A stretch of 64,000 nt of DNA from an uncultured Collinsella sp. (GTDB lineage: Bacteria > Actinomycetota > Coriobacteriia > Coriobacteriales > Coriobacteriaceae). The position numbers were made by a program, and so were the translations under genes. Location of the stretch: contig UQAU01000004.1 of assembly GCA_900539035.1 (NCBI GenBank), forward strand, positions 1-64,000. The letters are read 5' to 3'. A model generated the notes under the pieces. It ran no database searches, was not told the origin of the DNA, and saw nothing but the letters and a program-made list of their open reading frames with translations. This document shows positions 25,184 to 33,406 of this stretch, one piece after another. How positions within the stretch are numbered: the first letter of the stretch is position 1; every line of letters begins with the position of its first letter.

Positions 25184-27033
25184 GAAAGATCACTCTCCGT
25201 ATAGGTTCTTTGGTATCCGAGCAAATATAGGCATATCCCAACGATTATAGAGGATAGGGTTCCCGCAACCGCCGCCTTGGCGACGACCGCGGCTGCAAGG
25301 CTGGCAATTTCCATATGGTGTGCAAGACAGGACGCCGCTGCGCAGCCGATGCCGGTGACAGCGATGGCGGCGATTGCGGCAAGGTTTGAGCCCTGATCGG
25401 CACGCTTGGCATGGGCATTGAGCAGCGCGGATGACGCTGCGGCAGTTGCCGCGACCAGCACAAAGGCGGCCCAAAGGAGCGGGTCTCCCAGCGCTGCGGC
25501 AACGTTACCGAGCCCCAGCACGCCTCCGGCTGAAAGCGCGACCGTGGCCAGACGGGCAAAAAGCGCGCCCATGCCCGTTGCCGCGGCGGCGCTTGCCGGG
25601 CCGAGCCAAAATGACGCGACGCCGGCGGCGACCCCAGCTGCCAGGAAGGTATTGCCGGTCAGACAGCCAAGCGCGAGTGCACAGGTGAGCGTGGCGCTCG
25701 CGGCAGCCTCGGTGCGACCCCAGGCGATCCACCAACCGGACATGGCGGCGGCAAAGATCACCGCGACGGGCAGCATCGACAGGATGCCCTGTGCCTGCAT
25801 GGTGGCGTTGGCCATGAGCACCAAAAAGCCCACAGCCGAGATGGCCGAGCCAATCTGGGGGGCCAGGCCAGCCGCCGCTCCGATCGCGATGGCCGCAATG
25901 ACCAGGCCGGGAAGCGCCGCGACCCCGGCCGTTTGCATCAGCAAAAAGCTAAAGGTGCCGCACGTTAGCGCCGAGATAGTGCGCATGGTGTAGTCGCGCG
26001 CATGGCTCCAGCGCGTGCCCGCCCAGCCGAGTGCGGGGTCGACCTCGATGGCGTCGTCCTCGTAGTGCGACGGCTCGATATCGTCGAGCTCCTGCTCGTC
26101 ATCCGAAAGCTCGCCAACCATTTGCTCCAGGCTGCGACGGCCTTCGCGCACGCTGCCCAGACCGGCAAGGAGCTGGTCGCAAAATGCCTCGATGCTGTTG
26201 GGGCGGTCTTGCGGCATGGGGGAGAGCGCGCTCATGAGCGCGGCCTCGGCTCCCGGGGGAAAGTGTGGTATCAGCTCGCTGGGATAGGTGGCGCCGCCGA
26301 TGATGCGGTCGAGCGAGTCGGCGGGCGTGGCCGCCATAAAGGGAGCGCTGCCGCACAGGCCCTCGTAGATCACACAGGCGAGGGCAAAGACATCGGCGCG
26401 CTCATCGACCGTGCCGGTCTCGATATCGAGCTGCTCGGGCGGCATGTAGCCGATGGTGCCGCCGCGCGAGCCGCCAAAGCCACCGGCGGACGACAGCCGC
26501 GCCATGCCAAAGTCGGTGAGCTTTACATTGCCCGAGTGGTCGATGAGCACGTTGGCGGGCTTAATGTCCAGGTGGAGTACGCCATTACTATGGGCGAAGG
26601 TGAGCGCCTGGCCCAGGGCATCGGCAATGGCCGCGGCCTCATCAAAGGTAAGTGAGTGGCCGTCCACGCGGTGCAAAAACTCGGCAAGCGACATGCCATC
26701 GACATACTCCATGACTAGGTAGGCATAGGCTGTGTCGTGCGTAAAGTCGATGACCTGCACGATGTTGGGATGTTGAAGCATGGCGGCAGTGTGCGCCTCG
26801 CGCAGGACATCCATGATGTCGCTGGCGGGCATGCCGGCACCGTTGATAAGGGGAATGCGTTTAATGGCGACGCGGCGGCGCAGGTGCGTGTCGCGGCAGA
26901 TCTCGATGGAGCCAAAACCGCCGGTCGCAAGTGTCTCGAGCGGCTGGTACCGCTTGAGCAGCTCGCGAGAGCTGGTGCCCTCCAAGGGAACGTCCGGCGA
27001 GAACCGGGCGGTATGTTGCGAGAAAAGCGGCAT
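25180..27033 (-). CDS. Polytopic serine/threonine protein kinase, non-RD catalytic loop
   Basis: A 617-residue protein starting the division operon. The kinase domain (about 28-290) has GGFGSI, VAIK, the catalytic loop HLDIKPAN (Leu replaces the usual Arg of HRD) and DFGMA. An acidic segment (about 305-345) leads to roughly eight or nine Ala/Gly-rich membrane helices, quite unlike the single helix and extracellular sensor of PknB. It is in the position taken by pknA in other actinobacteria, but the membrane half does not resemble PknA. ATG 27033 with GAGGG upstream is preferred to the TTG at 27039. The polytopic half may sense a membrane ligand; that is inference. Confidence 0.88.
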   Translation of the reverse strand: MPLFSQHTARFSPDVPLEGTSSRELLKRYQPLETLATGGFGSIEICRDTHLRRRVAIKRIPLINGAGMPASDIMDVLREAHTAAMLQHPNIVQVIDFTHDTAYAYLVMEYVDGMSLAEFLHRVDGHSLTFDEAAAIADALGQALTFAHSNGVLHLDIKPANVLIDHSGNVKLTDFGMARLSSAGGFGGSRGGTIGYMPPEQLDIETGTVDERADVFALACVIYEGLCGSAPFMAATPADSLDRIIGGATYPSELIPHFPPGAEAALMSALSPMPQDRPNSIEAFCDQLLAGLGSVREGRRSLEQMVGELSDDEQELDDIEPSHYEDDAIEVDPALGWAGTRWSHARDYTMRTISALTCGTFSFLLMQTAGVAALPGLVIAAIAIGAAAGLAPQIGSAISAVGFLVLMANATMQAQGILSMLPVAVIFAAAMSGWWIAWGRTEAAASATLTCALALGCLTGNTFLAAGVAAGVASFWLGPASAAAATGMGALFARLATVALSAGGVLGLGNVAAALGDPLLWAAFVLVAATAAASSALLNAHAKRADQGSNLAAIAAIAVTGIGCAAASCLAHHMEIASLAAAVVAKAAVAGTLSSIIVGICLYLLGYQRTYTESDLS

Positions 27034-27177
27034 GGCCAACCCTCGTGCGTTTAAAGTTCGTTTGCGAGCGGCGGGCGCGGAGCCGAGCCGTTCGCGGTGG
27101 CATAGATGCTGCTAGTGTAGCACGCTCGGGTGCATGGGGAGGATAGCGGGATGCGAGGCTGCCCGTCTGGCTTGGCC

Positions 27178-27885
27178 TTAGCGCTTTTTCTTGTTCTTCT
27201 TCTGCTTGCGCTTGGTCTCCTGGGGCTTGTCGCCCTGTTTGGCTTCGGCGGCGGCCTTTTCTGCCTTCATTTTCTTCTTCTTGGTCTCGATGCGGAGTTT
27301 TTTGTTGATGCGCGCCTTAAGGAAGGTGCCAAACTGCTCGGCATCGCCGCGAACAAAGGTGTCCTTAGGGATCGTCACGCCCTGGTCGGCGAACATGGCC
27401 ACAAAGATGCGCTCGCCGTCGAGTACGTGGTCGAGCTTCTCAAACGGGAAGAACTGCGACTTGCCGCTCTTGCCCCAAACCATCAGGCCGTCCTCGTTGG
27501 CGGCGACGCGGCGATAGCGGCCACCCATGGACTCGTCGGCCTCGACGGCGTCGATAAAGTCGCGGGCGAGGGTGTGGTGCAGGTTTTTGCTCCACCAGGC
27601 CAAAAAGGCGCCGAATACGATCAGGACGACGCCAAACTTGATCCAGTTGCCGCCGGTCACCAGCATGCCGATGCCGATGAGCGCGGCAATCGCGGCGGCG
27701 ACATACAGCGAGCCGCGACGCCTGGGCGAGGCGACCAGGCGGGCGAAGTCGGTGACCAGGTCGTTTTCGTACTGGTACTCGTTGAGGTACAGGATGCCGT
27801 CGTCGGCTGCGGCCTGCTCCTCGAGCGCGACCTCGACCTGGTCGGCTGCTTCGGAGGGAACGAGGTTGCTCTCTGCGTCTGCCAT
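27178..27885 (-). CDS. YcxB-like membrane protein
   Basis: A 235-residue protein with an acidic N-terminus, two adjacent membrane helices (about 60-98) and a C-terminal domain (about 105-195) with GLMVWGKSGKSQFFPFEKL and FPFE-type features similar to the YcxB-like C-terminal domain. It ends in an extremely Lys-rich tail (KKKKMKAEKAAAEAKQ and KRKQKKNKKKR). No enzymatic motif. It is divergent from dnaX and lies 144 bases upstream of the division operon on the same strand, possibly separately transcribed. Function unknown. Confidence 0.7.
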   Translation of the reverse strand: MADAESNLVPSEAADQVEVALEEQAAADDGILYLNEYQYENDLVTDFARLVASPRRRGSLYVAAAIAALIGIGMLVTGGNWIKFGVVLIVFGAFLAWWSKNLHHTLARDFIDAVEADESMGGRYRRVAANEDGLMVWGKSGKSQFFPFEKLDHVLDGERIFVAMFADQGVTIPKDTFVRGDAEQFGTFLKARINKKLRIETKKKKMKAEKAAAEAKQGDKPQETKRKQKKNKKKR

Positions 27886-28000
27886 GCTCTTTGGACTCCT
27901 ATCGCGGCGGGCTCGCCGTACGGGTTATTATGAATGCAGTATGCCGTGCGACCGCTTGGCCGCCGCGGCAACAAGACTCAGTATACCCGGGGGAGCACCC

Positions 28001-30490
28001 ATGGAATCGTTGTACCGAAAGTATCGCCCGCTCACCTTCGACTCCGTGGTGGGCCAGCAGCATATCGTCTCGACGCTCGAGCACGCCATCACCGAGGGGC
28101 GCCTGTCCCACGCCTACCTGTTCTGCGGACCGCGCGGCACGGGCAAGACCACCATGGCGCGCATCCTTGCCAAGGCGCTGCTGTGCCGCAATGCCGAGGC
28201 GGCGCGCGCCGAGGGTGCAAGCGGCTGCATGCCCGACGGCACTTGCGAGGAGTGCGAGCTCATCGCCGAGGGCAACCACCCGGATGTCTACGAGCTCGAT
28301 GCTGCAAGCCGTACCGGCGTGGACAACGTGCGCGAGGAGATCATCAACTCCGTCAACTTTGCCCCGGTGCGCGGCAAGTACAAGATCTATATCATCGACG
28401 AGGTCCACATGCTCACGACGGCGGCGTTCAACGCGCTGCTCAAGACGCTCGAGGAGCCGCCGGCGCACGTGATTTTTGTGCTGTGCACCACCGACCCGCA
28501 AAAGATTCTGGAGACCATCCTCTCGCGCTGCCAGCGCTTCGATTTCCACCGCATCGGCAACGAGGATATCGAGCATCGCCTGGCATACGTGTGCGAGCAG
28601 GAGGGCTTCGATTACGACGACGAGGCGCTGGCTATCGTGGCGCGCCATGCAAAGGGCGGCATGCGCGACGCGTTGTCCACGCTGGAGCAGCTGAGCGTCT
28701 TTGGCAACGGTTCTGTGCATGCGGACGACGCCCGCTCGCTTTTAGGCGAGGTTTCGGACCAGATTCTGGGCGAGTTTTCCCGCGCCATTGCCGATCGCGA
28801 TGTTGCCGAGCTGTATGGACTTATTCGCGCGCAGGTCGAGGAAGGTAACGATCTGCTGGAGCTGACGCGCGACCTGGTGGCGCACGTGCGCGACGTGTAT
28901 GTTGCCTGCGTTGCCGGTGCCCGTGCCGAGTTGTTTGAGGGCGGCTCCGAGCAGGCCGAGGCGCTTGCTGCCGAGGCCGCTGCCTTTGGCGAGCATCCTG
29001 CCGACCGCCTGGCCCGTGTGCTGACAGTGCTTGACGATGCCGCACTGGAGATGAGGGGCGCGAGCGACGTGCGCCTGGTGCTCGAGATTGCCTGCACGCG
29101 TCTGGCACGTCCCGAGGCTGATATAACGATTGAGGCATTGGCCGAGCGCGTGGCACGCCTGGAGGCCATGGTTGCCAATGCCGCCGTGCCGGCGAGCGTG
29201 GCTGCTGCTCAGGCCGCCGCGCCTGCAGCATCCGTACCCGCTGCTGCCCAACAGCCGACGCTCATTTCGGGCGCCCGTGCTGCCGCTCCGGCGGCATCCG
29301 CTGCCCCCGCTGCTACGTCCGCGCATCAGGGTGGCATGCCTTGGGACCGCGGCGCTGCTGTTCCGGCTGCCCAGCCTGCTCCCCGTTCTGCGTCCGTGTC
29401 AGCTTCCAAGTCTGCAGCGCCTGCACCTCAGCCTGCGCCGGCTTCGACGCCTCAGCCCGTTGCTGCCCCCGCGCCTGCCACCGCTCCGGCACCTAAGCCC
29501 CAGTCCAACAATGCCGCCCAGGTTGCCGCCGCCGGTGCTGCCGAGACGCCCGCGGTCGAGGATGCCGGAGAGCTGCAGCGCAAATGGGCCGAGGTCGTCG
29601 AGCGTGTCAAGGCGCGTCAGGCTTCCTACGCAGGGCTTTTGCTCAACGCCCGCGCCACGGCCGACGACGGCTCCAAGCTCACCGTCTCGTTCCCCGCGGG
29701 TTCGACCTTTGCCATCAAGATGCTCGGCCGCGCTGACACGCAATCGGTGGTCCTGCCGACGGTCTGCGCGGTCTTCGGTCGTCGTACCGTCGACTATGTC
29801 CTGGATGGGGGTGGCACGCCGGCTCCTCAACATGAGGAGCATTCTCCATCTGCACGGGCTGCGGCATCTGCGGACCCGCAACCCGTGTCCTCGGCGGCCC
29901 CTGTATCCTCGAGCGCCAGCGCGCCGCAGCAGCAAGCGGCGCCGGTAGCGGCATCGACCCCGTTGGCGCCTAAGCCCGCAGCGCCCAAACCGGCTGCTCC
30001 GACACCCGCGCTCAAGCCCGTCTCGCCCGCGCCCAAGTCGTCTGACCTGGGCAAAGCCCCCTGGCTGCGCTCCGACAACCCTGCCGGTGCTCCTGCCACG
30101 GGCAAGCTCCCGACCGAGCCCGCGCCCCGAGCGCCCGAGCGCGCGTCCGTCCCCATGGCTCAGCCGCCTGCGCAGGCTGCGCCATGGGAATCCGAGCAGG
30201 TGCCCTACGACGATGCTATGGTCGGTGGTTTTGCTGCCGATGCCGGCGGGGACGATCTGCCCCCGTTCGACGTGCCGGGTGCGGCGTCCGCGACCAAGGC
30301 CGCTGCTGTGGCACCCGCAGCCTCTGCAAACGACGACGTCCCCGCCGCTCCCTGGGAATCCAATCCCGGTGCTGGCAGCCCCTTCGGCCATCAGGGCGCA
30401 GCCCCGAGCATCCCGCAGACCGAGGACGAGGCCAAGGCCCTCATCCGCAGCGTCTTTGGCCAGGCCACCATCTTCAAGCCGGTGGAGTAG
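28001..30490 (+). CDS. dnaX: DNA polymerase III subunit gamma/tau
   Basis: An 829-residue clamp-loader ATPase. The N-terminus SLYRKYRPLTFDSVVGQ, Walker A GPRGTGKTT (about 43-51), a zinc module with three Cys in the CMPDGTCEEC segment, and Walker B IIDEVH plus the SRC arginine-finger motif are all present. The C-terminal half, from about 370, is very rich in Ala/Pro with an embedded folded segment (about 515-610: ELQRKWAEVVERVKARQ onward), making it longer than most DnaX proteins. It loads the sliding clamp and tethers polymerase cores. ATG 28001 follows GGGGGAG; the open frame extends further upstream without coding character. ybaB and recR follow downstream, the usual partnership. Confidence 0.95.
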   Translation: MESLYRKYRPLTFDSVVGQQHIVSTLEHAITEGRLSHAYLFCGPRGTGKTTMARILAKALLCRNAEAARAEGASGCMPDGTCEECELIAEGNHPDVYELDAASRTGVDNVREEIINSVNFAPVRGKYKIYIIDEVHMLTTAAFNALLKTLEEPPAHVIFVLCTTDPQKILETILSRCQRFDFHRIGNEDIEHRLAYVCEQEGFDYDDEALAIVARHAKGGMRDALSTLEQLSVFGNGSVHADDARSLLGEVSDQILGEFSRAIADRDVAELYGLIRAQVEEGNDLLELTRDLVAHVRDVYVACVAGARAELFEGGSEQAEALAAEAAAFGEHPADRLARVLTVLDDAALEMRGASDVRLVLEIACTRLARPEADITIEALAERVARLEAMVANAAVPASVAAAQAAAPAASVPAAAQQPTLISGARAAAPAASAAPAATSAHQGGMPWDRGAAVPAAQPAPRSASVSASKSAAPAPQPAPASTPQPVAAPAPATAPAPKPQSNNAAQVAAAGAAETPAVEDAGELQRKWAEVVERVKARQASYAGLLLNARATADDGSKLTVSFPAGSTFAIKMLGRADTQSVVLPTVCAVFGRRTVDYVLDGGGTPAPQHEEHSPSARAAASADPQPVSSAAPVSSSASAPQQQAAPVAASTPLAPKPAAPKPAAPTPALKPVSPAPKSSDLGKAPWLRSDNPAGAPATGKLPTEPAPRAPERASVPMAQPPAQAAPWESEQVPYDDAMVGGFAADAGGDDLPPFDVPGAASATKAAAVAPAASANDDVPAAPWESNPGAGSPFGHQGAAPSIPQTEDEAKALIRSVFGQATIFKPVE

Positions 30491-30511
30491 CTGCGCAGGC
30501 GGGTATACTGC

Positions 30512-30985
30512 TCAAGAAGAGGACCCCTTGTCCGGGCGCATCTGTATTTCGGACATGTGTAGTGTGGTGCCGCGTATGTCGCATTTGAGCAGACAGGTGC
30601 GTGACGGTCGGCCTAGGATGCTGAGGTCGATACGATACGTCGCATGGCTGTCCGTGTACTCGACTTGCTCGGCGTTAATGGTTGCTCCGATTGCCAAATA
30701 AACGCCTAGCTCGGCATCGACAATCTTGAAGTCCTTTATCTTGACCTTGAACTCTTGATAGAGGGACGGGCTGTTGTAGTAGACGGTTCGGGTTCCGTCG
30801 GTGCACTCATCGGTCGTCTCCCATTTGACGACGGGCTGGTCCGAGCTGGCTATCAGCAGTTCTGCTCCAAAAGCTATGGCATGGGTGATGACAACCAGCA
30901 ATGCCCAGCCGACAAAGAGATAGAGAACCACATATGCAACGGGGTGTTTTGAGCGGATGTTTTGGAGCGCGTTGGGGGCATTCAT
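30512..30985 (-). CDS. Single-pass membrane protein, hypothetical
   Basis: A 157-residue protein with one N-terminal helix (about 17-45: VAYVVLYLFVGWALLVVITH) and an outside domain with four Cys residues (CTDGT, CLLKC) but no recognised motif. It starts at 30985 with GGAGGTGCC upstream and is embedded on the minus strand between dnaX and ybaB, with its 3-prime end 21 bases from the dnaX stop. G+C is lower than in its neighbours, so it may be a later insertion. Function unknown. Confidence 0.6.
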   Translation of the reverse strand: MNAPNALQNIRSKHPVAYVVLYLFVGWALLVVITHAIAFGAELLIASSDQPVVKWETTDECTDGTRTVYYNSPSLYQEFKVKIKDFKIVDAELGVYLAIGATINAEQVEYTDSHATYRIDLSILGRPSRTCLLKCDIRGTTLHMSEIQMRPDKGSSS

Positions 30986-31324
30986 GGGGCACCTCCAAAT
31001 TACTATCTATGGCAATCAAATTATACCCTGCCGCCATGTGCGCCGCCTCGAGCAGCGGTTCGGCATTTAGCTATTTAGTGGCGCACATGAAATGCCGGAT
31101 TCGGCTCTACTAGATTGAGTGTGCGATATTATGCAACCTTGCATAATTCGACCTTGCATAATCTTTGAGTGCGGTTTGTATTGGAGGACATGTATATCGA
31201 CTGAGGTAACACGTCCGCCCCGCTCTCTCGCCGCGCGCCGTGGTACGATTTTTGAGTTTGAAAGTCCCGCCGTGCTCCGGCTGCCCTTGCAGCTCGGCGT
31301 GCGGCCGCACGTAAAGGAGCCATC
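30986..31324. promoter_or_regulatory. ybaB upstream region with a 20-bp palindrome
   Basis: No gene is seen. ATTATGCAA-CC-TTGCATAAT (31128-31147) is a perfect palindrome apart from its centre, and TTGCATAAT repeats at 31154-31162. A GGTACGAT sequence near 31240 could be a -10 box for ybaB-recR. Confidence 0.55.
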
Positions 31325-31645
31325 ATGGCCGGTATGAACATGCAGCAGATGATGAAGCAGGCTCGCAAGATGCAGGAGCAGCTTGCCGCCGCGCAGGAGA
31401 ACCTCAAGTCCCAGACCGTCGACGCCTCTGCCGGCGGCGGCATGGTCAAGGTGACCGTTAACGGCGAGATGGAGCTCGTCAACCTCACCATCGATCCCGA
31501 TGCGCTCGATCCCGAGGACGTCGATATGCTGCAGGATATGATCATGGCTGCCGTCAACGAGGCCGTCCGCGGCGTCAACGAGCTCGCCAACAAGCAGATG
31601 GGCGCCATCACCGGCGGCCTCAACATCCCGGGCATGCCGTTCTAA
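31325..31645 (+). CDS. ybaB: YbaB/EbfC family nucleoid-associated protein
   Basis: A 106-residue protein with the family pattern MQQMMKQARKMQEQL, the GGGMVKVTVNGEMELVNLTIDP core strand region and a C-terminal helix. These small DNA-binding proteins form dimers and are nearly always encoded between dnaX and recR, as here. AAAGGAG precedes the start. recR begins 14 bases after its stop. Confidence 0.93.
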   Translation: MAGMNMQQMMKQARKMQEQLAAAQENLKSQTVDASAGGGMVKVTVNGEMELVNLTIDPDALDPEDVDMLQDMIMAAVNEAVRGVNELANKQMGAITGGLNIPGMPF

Positions 31646-31658
31646 GACACGCATATAT

Positions 31659-32255
31659 ATGAGTGCCAACCACAGTCTGCAAAAACTGCTCGATGAGCTG
31701 GGCCGTCTGCCGGGCATTGGTCCCAAGTCGGCCCAGCGCATCGCCTATTACCTGTTGGAGGCCGACGCCGAGGAGGCGCGCCGCCTGGCCGAGGCCATCC
31801 TGGAGGTCAAGCAGGAGGTCCACTTTTGCAGCCGCTGCTTTAACTACGCCACGGCCGACGAGTGCTCCATCTGCCAGGACCCGATGCGCGATACCACTCG
31901 CATTTGCGTGGTGGGCGAGCCGCGCGATGTCCAGGCGATCGAGCGCACGGGCAGCTACCACGGCCTCTACCACGTATTGGGCGGCGTGATCAGTCCCATG
32001 GACAAGATTGGCCCCGAGCAGCTGCACATTCGAGAGCTGCTGGCACGCTTGGGCCACGAGGACATCCACGAGGTCATCATCGCCACCAACCCCAATATTG
32101 AGGGCGAGACCACGGCGAGCTATCTGGCCCGTACCATCAAGCCGTTGGGCGTCGAGGTGTCGCGTCTGGCAAGCGGCCTTCCCGTGGGCGGCGACTTGGA
32201 GTATGCCGACGAGCTTACGCTTGGCCGCGCCATCGAGGCCCGCCGCGCGATTTAG
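31659..32255 (+). CDS. recR: Recombination mediator protein RecR
   Basis: A 198-residue protein with the N-terminal helix-hairpin-helix LPGIGPKSAQRIAYYLL, a zinc finger (CSRCFNYATADECSICQD), the Toprim segment with VVGEPRDV and a C-terminal Walker-like region. It loads RecA with RecFO in gap repair. The residue length matches the family. Co-transcribed with ybaB. Confidence 0.96.
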   Translation: MSANHSLQKLLDELGRLPGIGPKSAQRIAYYLLEADAEEARRLAEAILEVKQEVHFCSRCFNYATADECSICQDPMRDTTRICVVGEPRDVQAIERTGSYHGLYHVLGGVISPMDKIGPEQLHIRELLARLGHEDIHEVIIATNPNIEGETTASYLARTIKPLGVEVSRLASGLPVGGDLEYADELTLGRAIEARRAI

Positions 32256-32500
32256 GTGGCGAGCCTGCTCCTGCCGTATGTTTTCCTCGCGACGCACGGG
32301 GTAGTCATAATTTCCCCGTGCGACTGTGAGTTTGTTGTGCAACAAAGATGCTTCGTATCCGCTTATCGCATGGATGCTTCCGCTCGCATCCTTAATTTGT
32401 CCATTCGTTGCGCAACCTTTTTGGTTCGCTGATACACTCAAATATGGATTCGAATGAATGCGCCGCTCCCGAGCGGCGTGTTTTTGTTGGAGGAGAACGC
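32256..32500. promoter_or_regulatory. Region between recR and the second kinase operon
   Basis: Contains a GCACGGGG/CCCCGTGC hairpin (about 32294-32321, no T run), the palindrome TTTGTTG-TG-CAACAAA (32331-32346) and GTTGCGCAAC (32407-32416). The two palindromes share GTTGYGCAAC and may be binding sites for one regulator. Confidence 0.5.
32461..32485 (+). terminator. Terminator-like hairpin in the leader of the second kinase operon
   Basis: CGCCGCTC (32461-32468) and GAGCGGCG (32471-32478) with a two-base gap, then TGTTTTT. The Shine-Dalgarno begins four bases later, leaving no room for a promoter between, so it is either the recR terminator overlapped by the next leader or an attenuator. Confidence 0.65.
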
Positions 32501-33406
32501 ATGCGGCCCGGTGGCACTCAGACAAAGCGCGGCGCCGCGGTGCGCATACGACGCCGACTGGGCTTGGCGCCGCGGGCGTACGCACTGCTATCGTGCTCGC
32601 TGGTGCTGGTCATAGCTGGCGTTTCTGCCTATGGCATGACCGTGCCGTCCATGATGCAGGCGCATGCCGCACGCGAACCGCGCGTGGGGCATGAGGTCAA
32701 AAGCGATCTGGGCACCACGACTGGATATGCTTGGGCAAGTGTGGTCGGGCATATTGTGTTTGGCACCGACGATGCGGACGGCGCCGAGGCCCCGGACAAC
32801 GAAGTCACGCTTGCCAATGGCAAAACCATCGTGCTCACCAACACCAAGATCATCGATCGATTGTCCAACAATAGCGTGGCGGCAACGGTGAATAAGGTCG
32901 AGCAGCAAAAGGAGCAGGACGCCCAGCAGTCCGGAAAGCCCGGTAGCTCGGATACTTCTGGCTCCGGCTCGGATTCATCGAGTTCGGGCGGCGGCTCTGG
33001 GTCGGGTTCCTCTACCGGAGGGCCTGGAAACGGCGGCTCGACGGGCGGCAACACTGACAACGATGCAAACTCCGGCGGCCTTTCCGCTGCTGAGGAAGAG
33101 AGCATTCACAGTTGGCTTGTGACCAAGTACAACATGCTCGACGGCTATGTTTCTCGTGCCAATGACGTGGTCTCGACCTATAACTCTACGGGAGATCCCA
33201 GGCCGTGCGACAGCCTGGTCGGGGAGATGTTTGTCATTCGAGCCGAGTTCGGTCGTCAGACATTCTCGCCCCGGTCAAGGTGGTATCAGCAGTATGCCAA
33301 TCTGTGGGGCTGTTACACCAACCTATGTCAATGGGTCGGCCATTACGGCGATGATGACGTCGCGCTCGGTAACTTCAACAATAACGTGGCGGCGCTTGCC
33401 CTATGA
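32501..33406 (+). CDS. Membrane-anchored exported protein of kinase-FHA operon
   Basis: A 301-residue protein with a basic N-terminus and one signal-anchor helix (about 27-50), then an exported part. The middle (about 135-190) is a Gly/Ser linker, and the C-terminal ~105 residues form a helical region with a WGCYTNLCQW segment whose two cysteines could pair. No catalytic motif. GGAGGAGAA lies just before the ATG at 32501. Its stop overlaps the start of the kinase gene by four bases (ATGA), so it is translationally coupled to the kinase and may be its sensor partner or extracellular effector. Confidence 0.75.
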   Translation: MRPGGTQTKRGAAVRIRRRLGLAPRAYALLSCSLVLVIAGVSAYGMTVPSMMQAHAAREPRVGHEVKSDLGTTTGYAWASVVGHIVFGTDDADGAEAPDNEVTLANGKTIVLTNTKIIDRLSNNSVAATVNKVEQQKEQDAQQSGKPGSSDTSGSGSDSSSSGGGSGSGSSTGGPGNGGSTGGNTDNDANSGGLSAAEEESIHSWLVTKYNMLDGYVSRANDVVSTYNSTGDPRPCDSLVGEMFVIRAEFGRQTFSPRSRWYQQYANLWGCYTNLCQWVGHYGDDDVALGNFNNNVAALAL

